The position numbers and the translations under genes were made by a program. From WYZ-LMO11 sp964617245 (GTDB taxonomy: Archaea; Thermoproteota; Methanomethylicia; Methanomethylicales; Methanomethylicaceae): a stretch of DNA of 17,287 bases. Shown here piece after piece: positions 8,236 through 14,985 of this stretch; positions within the stretch are counted from its first letter, which is position 1; every line of letters begins with the position of its first letter. The notes under the pieces are model-generated. The model was not told the DNA's origin. It made no database searches and saw only the letters and a program-made list of their open reading frames with translations. Location of the stretch: contig CAZTWF010000073.1 of NCBI GenBank assembly GCA_964617245.1, positions 1 to 17,287 on the forward strand. The letters are read 5' to 3'.

Positions 8236-8706
8236 TTATTTAAAGAAATCAATTAATTTTCTATATGTTTCTTCTAAATGTTCAGATATTACTTTTGTCT
8301 CTGATAATATAGGCATAAAGTTTGCATCTCCTATCCATCTTGGTACTATATGTAAATGAATATGTTCATATCCTGCTCCTGCTATTTTACCAATATTAAA
8401 TCCAATATTAAATCCATTAGGTGACATTATTTTCTTTAATACTTTAATACAATCATTTAATAGATCGATCATATCATTCCATTCTTCTTTTGTTAAATCC
8501 TCTATGTTTATTACATGTCTATAAGGTGATATCATTATATGACCTGAATTATATGGATATTTATTTAACATTCCAAATACATATTTTCTTCTAGAAAAAA
8601 TGAAATTCTTATCATCATTATTTTCCTTTGGTTTTTCACAAAATATACAAATATCTTTTTTTTCAGTTATAAATACTCTTCTCCAAGGAGCCCAAAGTAT
8701 TTTCAA
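8236..8706 (-). CDS. HIT-family nucleotide hydrolase or phosphorylase
   Basis: Member of the histidine-triad superfamily, which act on nucleoside phosphate bonds such as diadenosine polyphosphates or AMP conjugates. The 156-residue protein opens with LWAPWRR (4-10), typical of the Ap4A phosphorylase-like/FHIT-like branch. It has a CIFC pair (C20, C23) that, with a downstream His (H64), suggests the zinc site seen in that branch, and ends with the triad EHIHLHIVP (H115, H117, H119; H117 the expected nucleophile). The start is TTG at 8706, with GGGATGA at 8717-8711 overlapping the stop of the preceding gene, so translation is coupled. It is the last gene of the TFB cluster. The substrate is not defined by sequence. 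Confidence 0.93.
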   Translation of the reverse strand: MKILWAPWRRVFITEKKDICIFCEKPKENNDDKNFIFSRRKYVFGMLNKYPYNSGHIMISPYRHVINIEDLTKEEWNDMIDLLNDCIKVLKKIMSPNGFNIGFNIGKIAGAGYEHIHLHIVPRWIGDANFMPILSETKVISEHLEETYRKLIDFFK

Positions 8707-8710
8707 TTTT

Positions 8711-9661
8711 TCATCCCAACATTATACGATATAAATATGCTTTTAAATTATTATCTTTACATGAATTCTTTATTAAATTTAATGCTTCTTCTTTTGAAGA
8801 AAATTTCATATTATTTTTAGCTATATATAATGTTAAATTTAAAAGAGAATTCTTTTCTATACCTTTAAATATTCCTTTTTTAATATGTACATCTTCTATA
8901 AAGCCTCCAATTTCCATAAATCTTTTAAAATCATCTATATTATATGTTACTAAATATCCTTTATCTCCATATCTTTTATCAATTTTTAAATTAAAATTCA
9001 ATCCTATTTCATACATAATATTTTTATAAAAAGATAATTTTTCATAAGGAATTGTTGAGCCAAATCCAAGTTTTGAATATATTTTAAAACCTAATGAAGA
9101 ATTAATAAAAGAAAATGCTATCCATCCTTCTCCAGACATTATAGTACGTACAAATTCTATTTTTAATTCAGGATTAAAATTAAGCTTAATATTTTTCATA
9201 TCCATTAAAATATTTTTACTATATAATTGTGTAACATATGTATTCTTAGTAGTAAAAGTCATAGGTTTTTTTCCATATACTAAGTATATCATATCTGAAA
9301 ATACCTTATGTAAAGTCATATCATTACTATATAAACGAATACAATATTTATTATCCTTACAATAAATTGAACAACTTGTATCAATTATACCAAAGAGTAA
9401 TTTCTTAAAATCAATATTAGAAAATCCTTTTTTTAATAATTTCTTAATATATGAAGATGAAATATTATAAAATGAAATAAAGATCAAAATATAATTAATA
9501 GGTAAATAATGAATTAAAACTGGTTTGACTATAATTATATTATCTAGTCCAATATATTTCCAAAAGCATATATAATGAATATAGATTACACTAATAATTG
9601 AGCCAATTGTTATAAATATACTAATAATCTTATAATTATTTAATTTCTCATTATTATTCAA
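8711..9661 (-). CDS. Membrane-anchored LAGLIDADG-like protein, probably not an active nuclease
   Basis: A 316-residue protein of unusual build. Two hydrophobic helices (about 10-31 and 48-66) precede a region with two repeats resembling LAGLIDADG homing-endonuclease halves. Repeat one has KLLFGIIDTSCSI (87-99) followed by YCIRLYSNDMTLHKVFSDMI, a typical beta-beta-helix continuation. Repeat two has EFVRTIMSGEGWIAF (169-183) followed by a beta-rich DNA-binding-like stretch to about 260. In repeat one the expected acidic active-site residue is Ser96 and the Gly is Cys97; repeat two keeps Glu178-Gly179. With one catalytic acid missing, DNA cleavage is doubtful, while binding may remain. The start is TTG at 9661; ATG and GTG alternatives just upstream run into stops, and GTGAG precedes it. 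It sits between the JAMM gene and the HIT gene with very short spacing. Neighbouring genes are intact, so it does not mark an intein or intron. Confidence 0.65.
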   Translation of the reverse strand: MNNNEKLNNYKIISIFITIGSIISVIYIHYICFWKYIGLDNIIIVKPVLIHYLPINYILIFISFYNISSSYIKKLLKKGFSNIDFKKLLFGIIDTSCSIYCKDNKYCIRLYSNDMTLHKVFSDMIYLVYGKKPMTFTTKNTYVTQLYSKNILMDMKNIKLNFNPELKIEFVRTIMSGEGWIAFSFINSSLGFKIYSKLGFGSTIPYEKLSFYKNIMYEIGLNFNLKIDKRYGDKGYLVTYNIDDFKRFMEIGGFIEDVHIKKGIFKGIEKNSLLNLTLYIAKNNMKFSSKEEALNLIKNSCKDNNLKAYLYRIMLG

Positions 9662-9670
9662 TTTCTCACA

Positions 9671-10042
9671 TTATTTAATTTCATATGGAAGCTTTTTTAC
9701 TTTACGATCATATATAACAATAGAATCATATGGATATGAAGAAATTATCATTATTTTTCCATAGAAATTATTTAAATCTTCTATAGATGGATTACTATTA
9801 CCACTTGGATGTGAATGAGCTATACCAATAATACTTAAATCAAATGGTAACATAAATAAAGGAAAAGATGAGAAATAATCACCATAAGTAGAAAAAGGAG
9901 GAATAAGAAATTCATTAACTTCTATAATATTATTTTTTATTTTTCCTCTTATTAACATTATATTTTCTCTAGGATGAATATTTTTACAAATATCTAAAAA
10001 TAATTTAAGTGCTTCTTTTTTAATAATAACTTTTTCTATCAT
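9671..10042 (-). CDS. JAMM/MPN+ metalloprotease-like protein (Mov34/JAB family)
   Basis: A compact 123-residue JAB domain. It contains the full JAMM zinc-protease signature: an upstream Glu in PRENIML (E26), then AHSHPSGNSNPSIEDL with H76, H78, S86 and D89, matching H-x-H-x7-S-x2-D exactly. Proteins of this kind in archaea cleave isopeptide bonds of ubiquitin-like modifiers (desampylases) or process sulfur-carrier proteins; bacterial relatives include RadC-like and Mec+-like enzymes. The start is ATG at 10042, five bases after the TFB stop; no clear ribosome site, so re-initiation is likely. A predicted E1-like enzyme gene lies at 16364-17080, but no ubiquitin-like modifier gene is in the window. 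All catalytic residues are present, so activity is expected. Confidence 0.9.
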   Translation of the reverse strand: MIEKVIIKKEALKLFLDICKNIHPRENIMLIRGKIKNNIIEVNEFLIPPFSTYGDYFSSFPLFMLPFDLSIIGIAHSHPSGNSNPSIEDLNNFYGKIMIISSYPYDSIVIYDRKVKKLPYEIK

Positions 10043-10047
10043 AAAAA

Positions 10048-10989
10048 TTATTGAAGTGGAATTTCTATTTTAAGTTCTCTCATTAATTCTTTATATCTAT
10101 TTCTAACTGTAACTTCTGTTACTTGAGCTGCTTGAGCAATTTCTTTTTGAGTTCTTCTTTCATTTTCTAATAGAGATGCAATGTATATTGCTGCTGCAGC
10201 TAAACCAGCTGGATCTTTTCCTGCAGTTATTCCTCTTTTCTTTGCTTCACGAATAATTTCAGCAGCTCTATGTTGAGTTATTCCACTTAGATTTAATACA
10301 CTTCCTATTCTTACTGTAAAATCTATTGGATCAGCTATAGGTATTTTAATATTAACTTCTTTTAATAATAATCTATAACAACGTGCAACATCTTTTCTTC
10401 CAGCTTTTGTATATTTAGCAATTTCATCTAAAGTTCTTGGTACTTTTTGAGTTCTACAAGCAGCATATATAGCAGCTGCCATAACAGATTCTATTGATCT
10501 TCCTCTAACTAGACCTTTTTCTACTGCTTTACGATAAATAACTGCTGCTTCTTCCTTAACACTTTTTGGTAATTCTAATTGAGAAGAAATTCTATCAAGT
10601 TCACTCATTGCTTGTGCAAGATTTCTATCTATAGAACTATGAACTCTAGTTCTAATTTGCCATTTTCTCCATCTTAATATTTCTATTCTTTTCTTTGGTT
10701 CTAATTTTCTTCCCATTGCATCTTTATCTCTCCAATCTATAACTGTAGATAAACCTTTATCATGAACTGTTGGTGATAATGGAGATCCTACTCTACTTCT
10801 TTTATCTCTTTCTTCAGAAGTAAAAGCTCTCCATTCTGGACCTCTATCTATGACTTTTTCAGTTACTACTAAACCACAATTGGTACAAACAATTTCTCCT
10901 CTTTCATAATTATTAACAAAACTAGTACTACCACAATTAGGACATTTTAATACTTCATCATAACTTCCTTGAATTTTAATTTTACTCAT
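10048..10989 (-). CDS. tfb: Transcription initiation factor B (TFB/TFIIB)
   Basis: General transcription factor that binds the TBP-TATA complex and BRE and recruits RNA polymerase. The 313 residues include a zinc ribbon (C16, C19, C35, C38), the B-reader/linker segment beginning RGPEWRAFTSEERDKRSRVG (49-68), and two cyclin-like repeats at about 118-210 and 215-305. The second repeat ends in a helix-turn-helix, TQKEIAQAAQVTEVTVRNRY, which contacts the BRE. Length and all parts are normal. ATG at 10989 has a GGTGAT ribosome site and a well-formed promoter upstream. It leads a cluster with the JAMM, LAGLIDADG-like and HIT genes, all within a few bases of each other. Whether the genome has other TFB paralogues cannot be seen here. 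Confidence 0.97.
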   Translation of the reverse strand: MSKIKIQGSYDEVLKCPNCGSTSFVNNYERGEIVCTNCGLVVTEKVIDRGPEWRAFTSEERDKRSRVGSPLSPTVHDKGLSTVIDWRDKDAMGRKLEPKKRIEILRWRKWQIRTRVHSSIDRNLAQAMSELDRISSQLELPKSVKEEAAVIYRKAVEKGLVRGRSIESVMAAAIYAACRTQKVPRTLDEIAKYTKAGRKDVARCYRLLLKEVNIKIPIADPIDFTVRIGSVLNLSGITQHRAAEIIREAKKRGITAGKDPAGLAAAAIYIASLLENERRTQKEIAQAAQVTEVTVRNRYKELMRELKIEIPLQ

Positions 10990-11021
10990 AAAAAATCACC
11001 TATAATTACCTATAAACTAAC

Positions 11022-11036
11022 ATTTAAATATTTCGA
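11022..11036 (-). promoter_or_regulatory. TATA/BRE promoter of the tfb cluster
   Basis: Read on the minus strand, TTCGAAATATTTAAATG gives a purine-rich BRE (CGAAA, about 11034-11030) followed by a TATTTAAA box (about 11030-11023). Initiation is expected near 11000, a leader of roughly 12 bases holding the GGTGAT ribosome site. This is one of the clearest promoters in the window. Confidence 0.65.
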
Positions 11037-11155
11037 AGTATTTATATATACGAAAATAGTACTATATTAAGTTTTCGCTTATTAAGAATACGTAAATTTT
11101 TATTATTAAAATAAAAAGAATAAAATTTTAATATTCATTAATTAAAAATAAAATT

Positions 11156-11228
11156 AGCCCGGTGGTGTAGCGGCCAAGCATAGCGGGCTCTGGCCCCGCT
11201 GACAGGAGTTCGAATCTCCTCCGGGCTA
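11156..11228 (+). tRNA. tRNA-Gln (anticodon CUG)
   Basis: The 73-base cloverleaf folds completely: acceptor AGCCCGG/CCGGGCT, D stem GTGT/GCAT, anticodon stem GCGGG/CCCGC with loop CTCTGGC (anticodon CTG), and T arm AGGAG-TTCGAAT-CTCCT, followed by discriminator A. The A1-U72 pair is characteristic of archaeal tRNA-Gln, where it is an identity element for the GatDE amidotransferase that converts Glu-tRNA-Gln. CCA is not encoded and there is no intron. An A+T-rich box around 11122-11132 is at a suitable distance for its promoter. Confidence 0.97.
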
Positions 11229-11234
11229 CTAATT

Positions 11235-11378
11235 TTATTGTTTATATGGACATTTTTGACAATGTAATTCTCCATTAGGTAGAATAGTACCTTCTTCATT
11301 AAATGGTGGTCTATGGCATATATAATATACATTACCTAATGGAGTTTTATATATTTCAAGTAATGAACATTGTGGCAT
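11235..11378 (-). CDS. 47-residue Cys/His microprotein, possibly zinc-binding
   Basis: A short but well-supported gene. The ATG at 11378 is preceded by a perfect GGAGGTG ribosome site (11391-11385) at six-base spacing, the strongest in the window, and by a TATA-like promoter. The protein has 47 residues with C4, C21-H22, H39-C40 and C43, the last part reading LHCQKCPYK. This arrangement could ligate one zinc as a minimal ribbon, with the CxxC at 40-43 as one knuckle. A TPLGNVYYICHRPP segment (12-25) links the halves. I do not recognise the family. Its stop lies seven bases from the end of the convergent tRNA-Gln gene. The context says nothing about function. Confidence 0.75.
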   Translation of the reverse strand: MPQCSLLEIYKTPLGNVYYICHRPPFNEEGTILPNGELHCQKCPYKQ

Positions 11379-11419
11379 TAATTACACCTCCATAATGGGG
11401 AAGAAAAATTATTTTCATC

Positions 11420-11436
11420 TATATAAATATTTCTTT
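11420..11436 (-). promoter_or_regulatory. TATA-like promoter of the 47-residue gene
   Basis: The minus strand reads AAAGAAATATTTATATAG, a purine-rich BRE-like element followed by a TTTATATA box (11427-11420). Initiation would fall near 11398, about 20 bases before the ATG and just ahead of the GGAGGTG site. Confidence 0.55.
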
Positions 11437-11482
11437 TTATATATCATTATGAGTTTTTATTAGGCTATTATAAAAAATATTA

Positions 11483-11815
11483 TTATATTTTAAATTCCTT
11501 TCTTACATCTTTTGTAAGAAGCATTAATATAATCATAATATCAATTATAATTTTTGGAAAAACACTAATTGTAATATAGTAGAATTCAATTATCATAACT
11601 GATATTCCACTGATTACTCCAAATAATGAAAAAAATAAACATAAAAACCAAGCCCATTTGTATAAATGTAATAATCCAAATGCAATAATAAAACCAATTA
11701 TTGATATTATTAGAAATATAGGAGAATATAAAGCTAGAAAATACATTAAATAAATTAATCCAGAAAAAATTTCCAATCCAGCAATTATCTTAACTTCAGA
11801 GGGAACTTTTGTCAT
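11483..11815 (-). CDS. Small four-helix membrane protein
   Basis: A 110-residue hydrophobic protein with about four membrane segments (8-30, 32-50, 54-78, 86-102) and short charged ends (KDVRKEFKI at the C-terminus). The AFGLLHLYKWAWFLCL stretch joining helices two and three resembles a pattern common in small uncharacterised archaeal membrane proteins, but no function can be given. It lies 21 bases after the symporter stop on the same strand. There is no ribosome site before the ATG at 11815, and an eight-T run lies between the genes, so it may be read only partly with the symporter or from a leaderless transcript. Confidence 0.7.
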   Translation of the reverse strand: MTKVPSEVKIIAGLEIFSGLIYLMYFLALYSPIFLIISIIGFIIAFGLLHLYKWAWFLCLFFSLFGVISGISVMIIEFYYITISVFPKIIIDIMIILMLLTKDVRKEFKI

Positions 11816-11834
11816 AGATAAAAAAAATAAGAAG
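11816..11834 (-). terminator. Possible T-tract terminator after the symporter gene
   Basis: On the minus strand an uninterrupted run of eight T (11827-11820) lies in the short gap after the symporter stop. Such runs can end archaeal transcription. The gene at 11483-11815 begins directly after it, so any termination is probably partial. Confidence 0.35.
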
Positions 11835-11836
11835 TT

Positions 11837-13402
11837 TTATTTTTGTGTTACTGTTTGTTGTACTGGTTGTGGTGGAGGTATTTTGTGTATATCATAATAT
11901 AATGGACCACGTTCCTTCTTTGTTATTAATGATACTATTATTATTGTAATGAAACCAAGTATCATTCCCCATGCTCCAGCATCAAGATAGAATGTTTGTA
12001 AGAATCTTACAGTACCCATTGGAATTCTATATAGTAAGGTTAAGCCAGCAGCAACAACTAAACCTACAAATACTCCTGCAGTTCCTCCCCATTTTGTTAT
12101 TCCTTTCCATGTTGTAGCTAATAATAATGCAGGAGTTAATGTAGCAGCAAATTGAGCCCATCCTATAGCAGCCAACCATGTAATTAGCTCAGCTGGGAAC
12201 ATTGTTTCAATTACCATTAATATACCTACAATTAACATTCCAATTCTTAATGCTTTTAATAATTGTTTATCAGTCCAATTTGGTCTAAAACATTTATTTA
12301 CAATATCTCTTGCTAAAGCTGCTCCTCCCATCATTACGAATCCATCTACTGTACTCCAAGCAGCAGCAATTACACCTGCAATTAATAAACCTCCAAGAAC
12401 AGGAGCTTCTGCACCTAATTTATAGACAGTTAACCAAGCAATTACATAATCAGGTGAGCCATAAACAGCAACAATATTTGGAGCTTGACCTATTGCTGTT
12501 AAATATCTTGCTACTACTCCTAAATAGCAATAAGCAGGACATGTAATTCCAAAGACAATTGCACCTAATAATCCCCATATCCATAATGTAGAAGGTTTCT
12601 TTATTCCATAAAGTTTTTGAACAATTTGAGGTTGACCAGTAAGTCCAAATGATGAAATAAGGAGAGCCCAACTTATCCAGAGATTCCAAGCAACTCCTCT
12701 TGCAGCTACATCTTGATTAGCCCAGGCAGCTCCAACAGCTGTTGCAACAGTAGCATACATATTGGCAAAACCACCAGTCCATATGTAACCTAATCCTACA
12801 GCAATAAATGATGCAAGTATCATCATAGATACATTTAATGTATTAACTATTGCACCTGCAATAAATCCTCCTAAAAGAATGTATATTACAGAGATACCAA
12901 TTCCTAATGCTGCTCCTGCTTCATAAGGAATTCCTAAAATTGTACTTAATAGAACTCCTAAGGCTTTGAATTGTGCTGTAGCATAAAATACACAACCAAT
13001 TACAATTCCTATAGCAGCAAAAATTCTTATTAATCTTCCACCATAGACTTCTGCTAAAAAGTCAGGCATTGTCATTAAGTTATATTTTCTTGCAGCAATT
13101 CTCATCCATCTTCCTAAGAATAGTATAGTAATTGGAAATCCTGCCATCATAGGAATACATATTGCCCAGTGTTGCCATGGACCAAATGCATAAATTGCAC
13201 CAGGAAGACCAAAGAAAGCCCATGCTGAAACAGATGCACCTGCACTCCAGAATCCTAACATCCATACAGGAATAGCTCTTCCTCCAACCATGAATTCTCC
13301 TGAACTTTTAATGAATTTTTTAGTATAAACACCAAGTCCAAGTATTAATAAAATCCATATTATTATTATAATTCCTTCAATAATAATTCCCATTTCTGGC
13401 AT
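11837..13402 (-). CDS. Sodium:solute symporter (SSS family)
   Basis: Integral membrane importer with the LeuT fold, driving uptake of an organic solute with Na+. With the ATG at 13402 it has 521 residues and about 13 hydrophobic segments. Family features include the first core helix FWSAGASVSAWAFFGLPGAIYAFG (about 51-74), GQPQIVQKLYGIKKPS (256-271) and the Na+-site helix AAAWSTVDGFVMMGGAALARDIV (346-368), in which S350/T351 occupy the usual ion-binding place. The C-terminus is Pro/Gln-rich (IPPPQPVQQTVTQ). The substrate is unknown; PutP, PanF and acetate-permease types are all possible. I prefer the ATG at 13402 over the GTG three codons earlier, because GAGGTGA at 13413-13407 then forms a well-spaced ribosome site. 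That site overlaps the stop of the upstream small gene, so the two are translationally coupled. Confidence 0.94.
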   Translation of the reverse strand: MPEMGIIIEGIIIIIWILLILGLGVYTKKFIKSSGEFMVGGRAIPVWMLGFWSAGASVSAWAFFGLPGAIYAFGPWQHWAICIPMMAGFPITILFLGRWMRIAARKYNLMTMPDFLAEVYGGRLIRIFAAIGIVIGCVFYATAQFKALGVLLSTILGIPYEAGAALGIGISVIYILLGGFIAGAIVNTLNVSMMILASFIAVGLGYIWTGGFANMYATVATAVGAAWANQDVAARGVAWNLWISWALLISSFGLTGQPQIVQKLYGIKKPSTLWIWGLLGAIVFGITCPAYCYLGVVARYLTAIGQAPNIVAVYGSPDYVIAWLTVYKLGAEAPVLGGLLIAGVIAAAWSTVDGFVMMGGAALARDIVNKCFRPNWTDKQLLKALRIGMLIVGILMVIETMFPAELITWLAAIGWAQFAATLTPALLLATTWKGITKWGGTAGVFVGLVVAAGLTLLYRIPMGTVRFLQTFYLDAGAWGMILGFITIIIVSLITKKERGPLYYDIHKIPPPQPVQQTVTQK

Positions 13403-13412
13403 TTTTCTCACC

Positions 13413-13646
13413 TCATAATTCTTCTAATAATTCTGGATGTTTTCTTGCCCATGATCTCCACCAAAGCATTGTTATTATTGGTATTAAGAACCAACAAATC
13501 CATTCTGTAATGTAGATTAAAAACCATGTAGTAGTCCAAGGTGTGCCAGGCAAGCCATATCCAGGAAGTCCCCAGCCTTGTATACCACGTAACCAATCAA
13601 TAAGGATTAGTATTGCCCATTCTCCTAATAGTAATATATCTAACAT
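13413..13646 (-). CDS. Trp-rich small membrane protein, probable symporter partner
   Basis: A 77-residue protein with a hydrophobic N-terminal stretch (about 1-19) and a second helix (about 40-63). Ten residues are Trp (13%), clustered in the second helix and its cytoplasmic-side end (ITEWICWFLIPIITMLWWRSW). Between the helices is a Gly/Pro segment with a GLPG near-repeat (26-34). The ATG at 13646 follows a GGGGGA ribosome site, and a TATA box lies upstream. Its stop codon overlaps the ribosome site of the symporter gene. Small proteins encoded directly before SSS transporters are known accessory subunits in some bacteria and archaea, and I infer the same here. I do not see a match to a specific named family. 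Confidence 0.75.
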   Translation of the reverse strand: MLDILLLGEWAILILIDWLRGIQGWGLPGYGLPGTPWTTTWFLIYITEWICWFLIPIITMLWWRSWARKHPELLEEL

Positions 13647-13684
13647 ATTTTTCCCCCAATATCTAACTATTATGTGTTTTTAAT

Positions 13685-13702
13685 GTTTTATAAATAGTTT
13701 AC
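13685..13702 (-). promoter_or_regulatory. TATA-like promoter of the symporter operon
   Basis: The minus strand reads GTAAACTATTTATAAAAC, with a TATTTATAAA box at about 13694-13685. Initiation would fall near 13664, about 18 bases before the ATG at 13646 and ahead of its GGGGGA ribosome site. Confidence 0.5.
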
Positions 13703-13713
13703 TTTTTTATTAA

Positions 13714-13730
13714 GTAAAACTTTAAATATA
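13714..13730 (+). promoter_or_regulatory. TATA-like promoter of the 231-residue gene
   Basis: GTAAAACTTTAAATATA places a TTTAAATATA box at 13721-13730 behind an A-rich BRE-like element. Initiation near 13750 would leave a leader of roughly 25 bases. It is distinct from, and back to back with, the promoter of the divergent symporter operon. Confidence 0.5.
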
Positions 13731-13774
13731 GCAATTCTTTTATATTTAGAATCTAATAGTAACTTGGTAATAAA

Positions 13775-14470
13775 ATGAGTGATATACCTATATTAAAATT
13801 AAGAAATTTATTGGTATTATTTATAATTCAAATTACATTAATTAGTATTGGAGGGGCTTTAGGTTTTTCTGCTTTTGGAAATAGATTTTTAGAAAATCTT
13901 GATGAATATACTAAAAGATATGAATTAGGAAGAGAAGGTTCATTTCAATATATATATTCAACAGGTGAAGCAGGATATATATATGCAAATCTTGGTTTAG
14001 ATATGAAAGTAAAATATAATGAAACACATATGGTAGTATATTGGTATGAAAATATAAAACTTAAACCAGGAGCTACTATTATAGATCTTCTTGAGGAATA
14101 TACTAATGCAGAATGGGTAGAATTAAGAGTATATCCAATAGAAGATCCATCTAAATGGATTGTAATAAAAGATTATGATGTAAGTAAATATAAAATTAAT
14201 TATGAATTAGGAGAAGTTGCAGGCTATAGATATATAGTTTGTATAAATGATGTTAGAAATGATCCTGGAACTTTAAGACATTGGATGATATATGTATGGG
14301 ATAGAAAAATACAAAACTTTCAATATCTTGCAGCTCCTCCTGATAGAATAGAAGTTTATAATTTTGATAATTTTGTATTATTATTTGATAAATTTGGTGG
14401 ATTTCCACCAGATTGTTGTAGTGGTTCATTAAGATGGGAATATGAAGAATACAAAGGTCCATCAAAATAA
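13775..14470 (+). CDS. Membrane-anchored extracytoplasmic protein, DUF4430-like
   Basis: A 231-residue protein with one N-terminal membrane helix (about 11-30) after a short basic end; the rest is predicted outside the cell. No lipobox is seen. The centre has YENIKLKPGATIIDLLEEYTN (91-111) and later IVCINDVRNDPGTLRHWMIYV (154-174) and PDRIEVYNF (189-197). This order, 'gas-type' GAT-I-DLL helix, an IN-x-V Gly turn, a W-x-x-YV strand and a final strand pair, resembles the DUF4430/transcobalamin-C-terminal-like fold, but I call it only a resemblance. A Cys pair (C214-C215) lies near the C-terminus in GGFPPDCCSG. The ATG at 13775 has a weak GGTAAT site. It is divergent from the symporter operon and ends five bases from a convergent unknown gene. 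A role in binding a solute at the membrane surface is possible but unproven. Confidence 0.75.
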   Translation: MSDIPILKLRNLLVLFIIQITLISIGGALGFSAFGNRFLENLDEYTKRYELGREGSFQYIYSTGEAGYIYANLGLDMKVKYNETHMVVYWYENIKLKPGATIIDLLEEYTNAEWVELRVYPIEDPSKWIVIKDYDVSKYKINYELGEVAGYRYIVCINDVRNDPGTLRHWMIYVWDRKIQNFQYLAAPPDRIEVYNFDNFVLLFDKFGGFPPDCCSGSLRWEYEEYKGPSK

Positions 14471-14475
14471 TTTTA

Positions 14476-14955
14476 TTATTCTAGACAATAACATTTAAAA
14501 GAAGAAATAATTTCAATTACTTTATCACCAATATCTTTTCCTTTTTCAGGAGGACGATATTGTATAGTAATAAATCTACTAGAATTCATACAAAAAACAC
14601 CAAATCCAATTATATAATCTGAGATCTCTTTTTTTGGAAATTTTGTTATTATCTTATAGGAAAGCTTATGAAAATAATAATCATGATTACTATCAGAATA
14701 CCAATCATAAGTTTCTAATTTATAATCATGCATATCTTTAATTCTTATTATTTCTTCAATATTTTTCTTAAAAAAATCCTTTGGAGTTTTATATTTATGA
14801 ATAATTTTATTTAAATTATTCCAATCAATTCTTATCATATTTCCAATATTATCAAGGATTTCAATAGTACCTTCATAAAAAGATGAGCCCTTCCAAATAA
14901 TTATATAATATTGTATAGGTATTTCAAGCTGAAATCCATAAATACGAAAAATCAT
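14476..14955 (-). CDS. Hypothetical protein (159 aa)
   Basis: I do not recognise this family. The protein is soluble and rich in aromatic residues and Lys/Ile. The N-terminal third has short strands, IPIQYYIIIWKGSSFYEGTIEILD (about 12-35), then IRIDWNN; a charged helical middle follows (about 57-75), then strands near IIGFGVFCMNSSRFITIQYRP (115-135). Cysteines are at 122, 155 and 157 with no clear metal motif. The ATG at 14955 has a GGTGAT ribosome site. It lies 30 bases downstream of the universal stress protein gene on the same strand, separated by two T runs, and its stop is five bases from that of the convergent 231-residue gene. Confidence 0.75.
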   Translation of the reverse strand: MIFRIYGFQLEIPIQYYIIIWKGSSFYEGTIEILDNIGNMIRIDWNNLNKIIHKYKTPKDFFKKNIEEIIRIKDMHDYKLETYDWYSDSNHDYYFHKLSYKIITKFPKKEISDYIIGFGVFCMNSSRFITIQYRPPEKGKDIGDKVIEIISSFKCYCLE

Positions 14956-14966
14956 AAAATCACCAA

Positions 14967-14985
14967 AATAAAAAAGGAAAAAAAT
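14967..14985 (-). terminator. T-rich possible terminator after the stress protein gene
   Basis: The minus strand carries T7 (14984-14978) and T6 (14975-14970) directly after the stress-protein stop. These are candidates for archaeal intrinsic termination, although the next gene's ribosome site follows at once, so read-through is also likely. Confidence 0.35.

Noticed and set aside
7818..8252. 144-codon minus-strand ORF
   Set aside because: Shadow opposite aIF1, which has clear zinc and SUI1 motifs; the shadow has no recognisable features or ribosome site.
8711..9661. LAGLIDADG region as a sign of an intein or intron
   Set aside because: Neighbouring genes and the tRNAs are complete, and the ORF has its own start, stop and membrane helices.
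11138..11332. 64-codon minus-strand ORF across the tRNA-Gln gene
   Set aside because: It is the antisense of a perfect tRNA and overlaps, in another frame, the better-supported 47-residue gene.
12310..12546. Leu/Gln-rich plus-strand ORF
   Set aside because: Antisense shadow of the symporter gene; its low-complexity composition comes from hydrophobic codons read backwards.
13403..13411. GTG start for the symporter, three codons earlier
   Set aside because: It would place GGTGA inside the coding region; the ATG at 13402 has that sequence at correct ribosome-site spacing.
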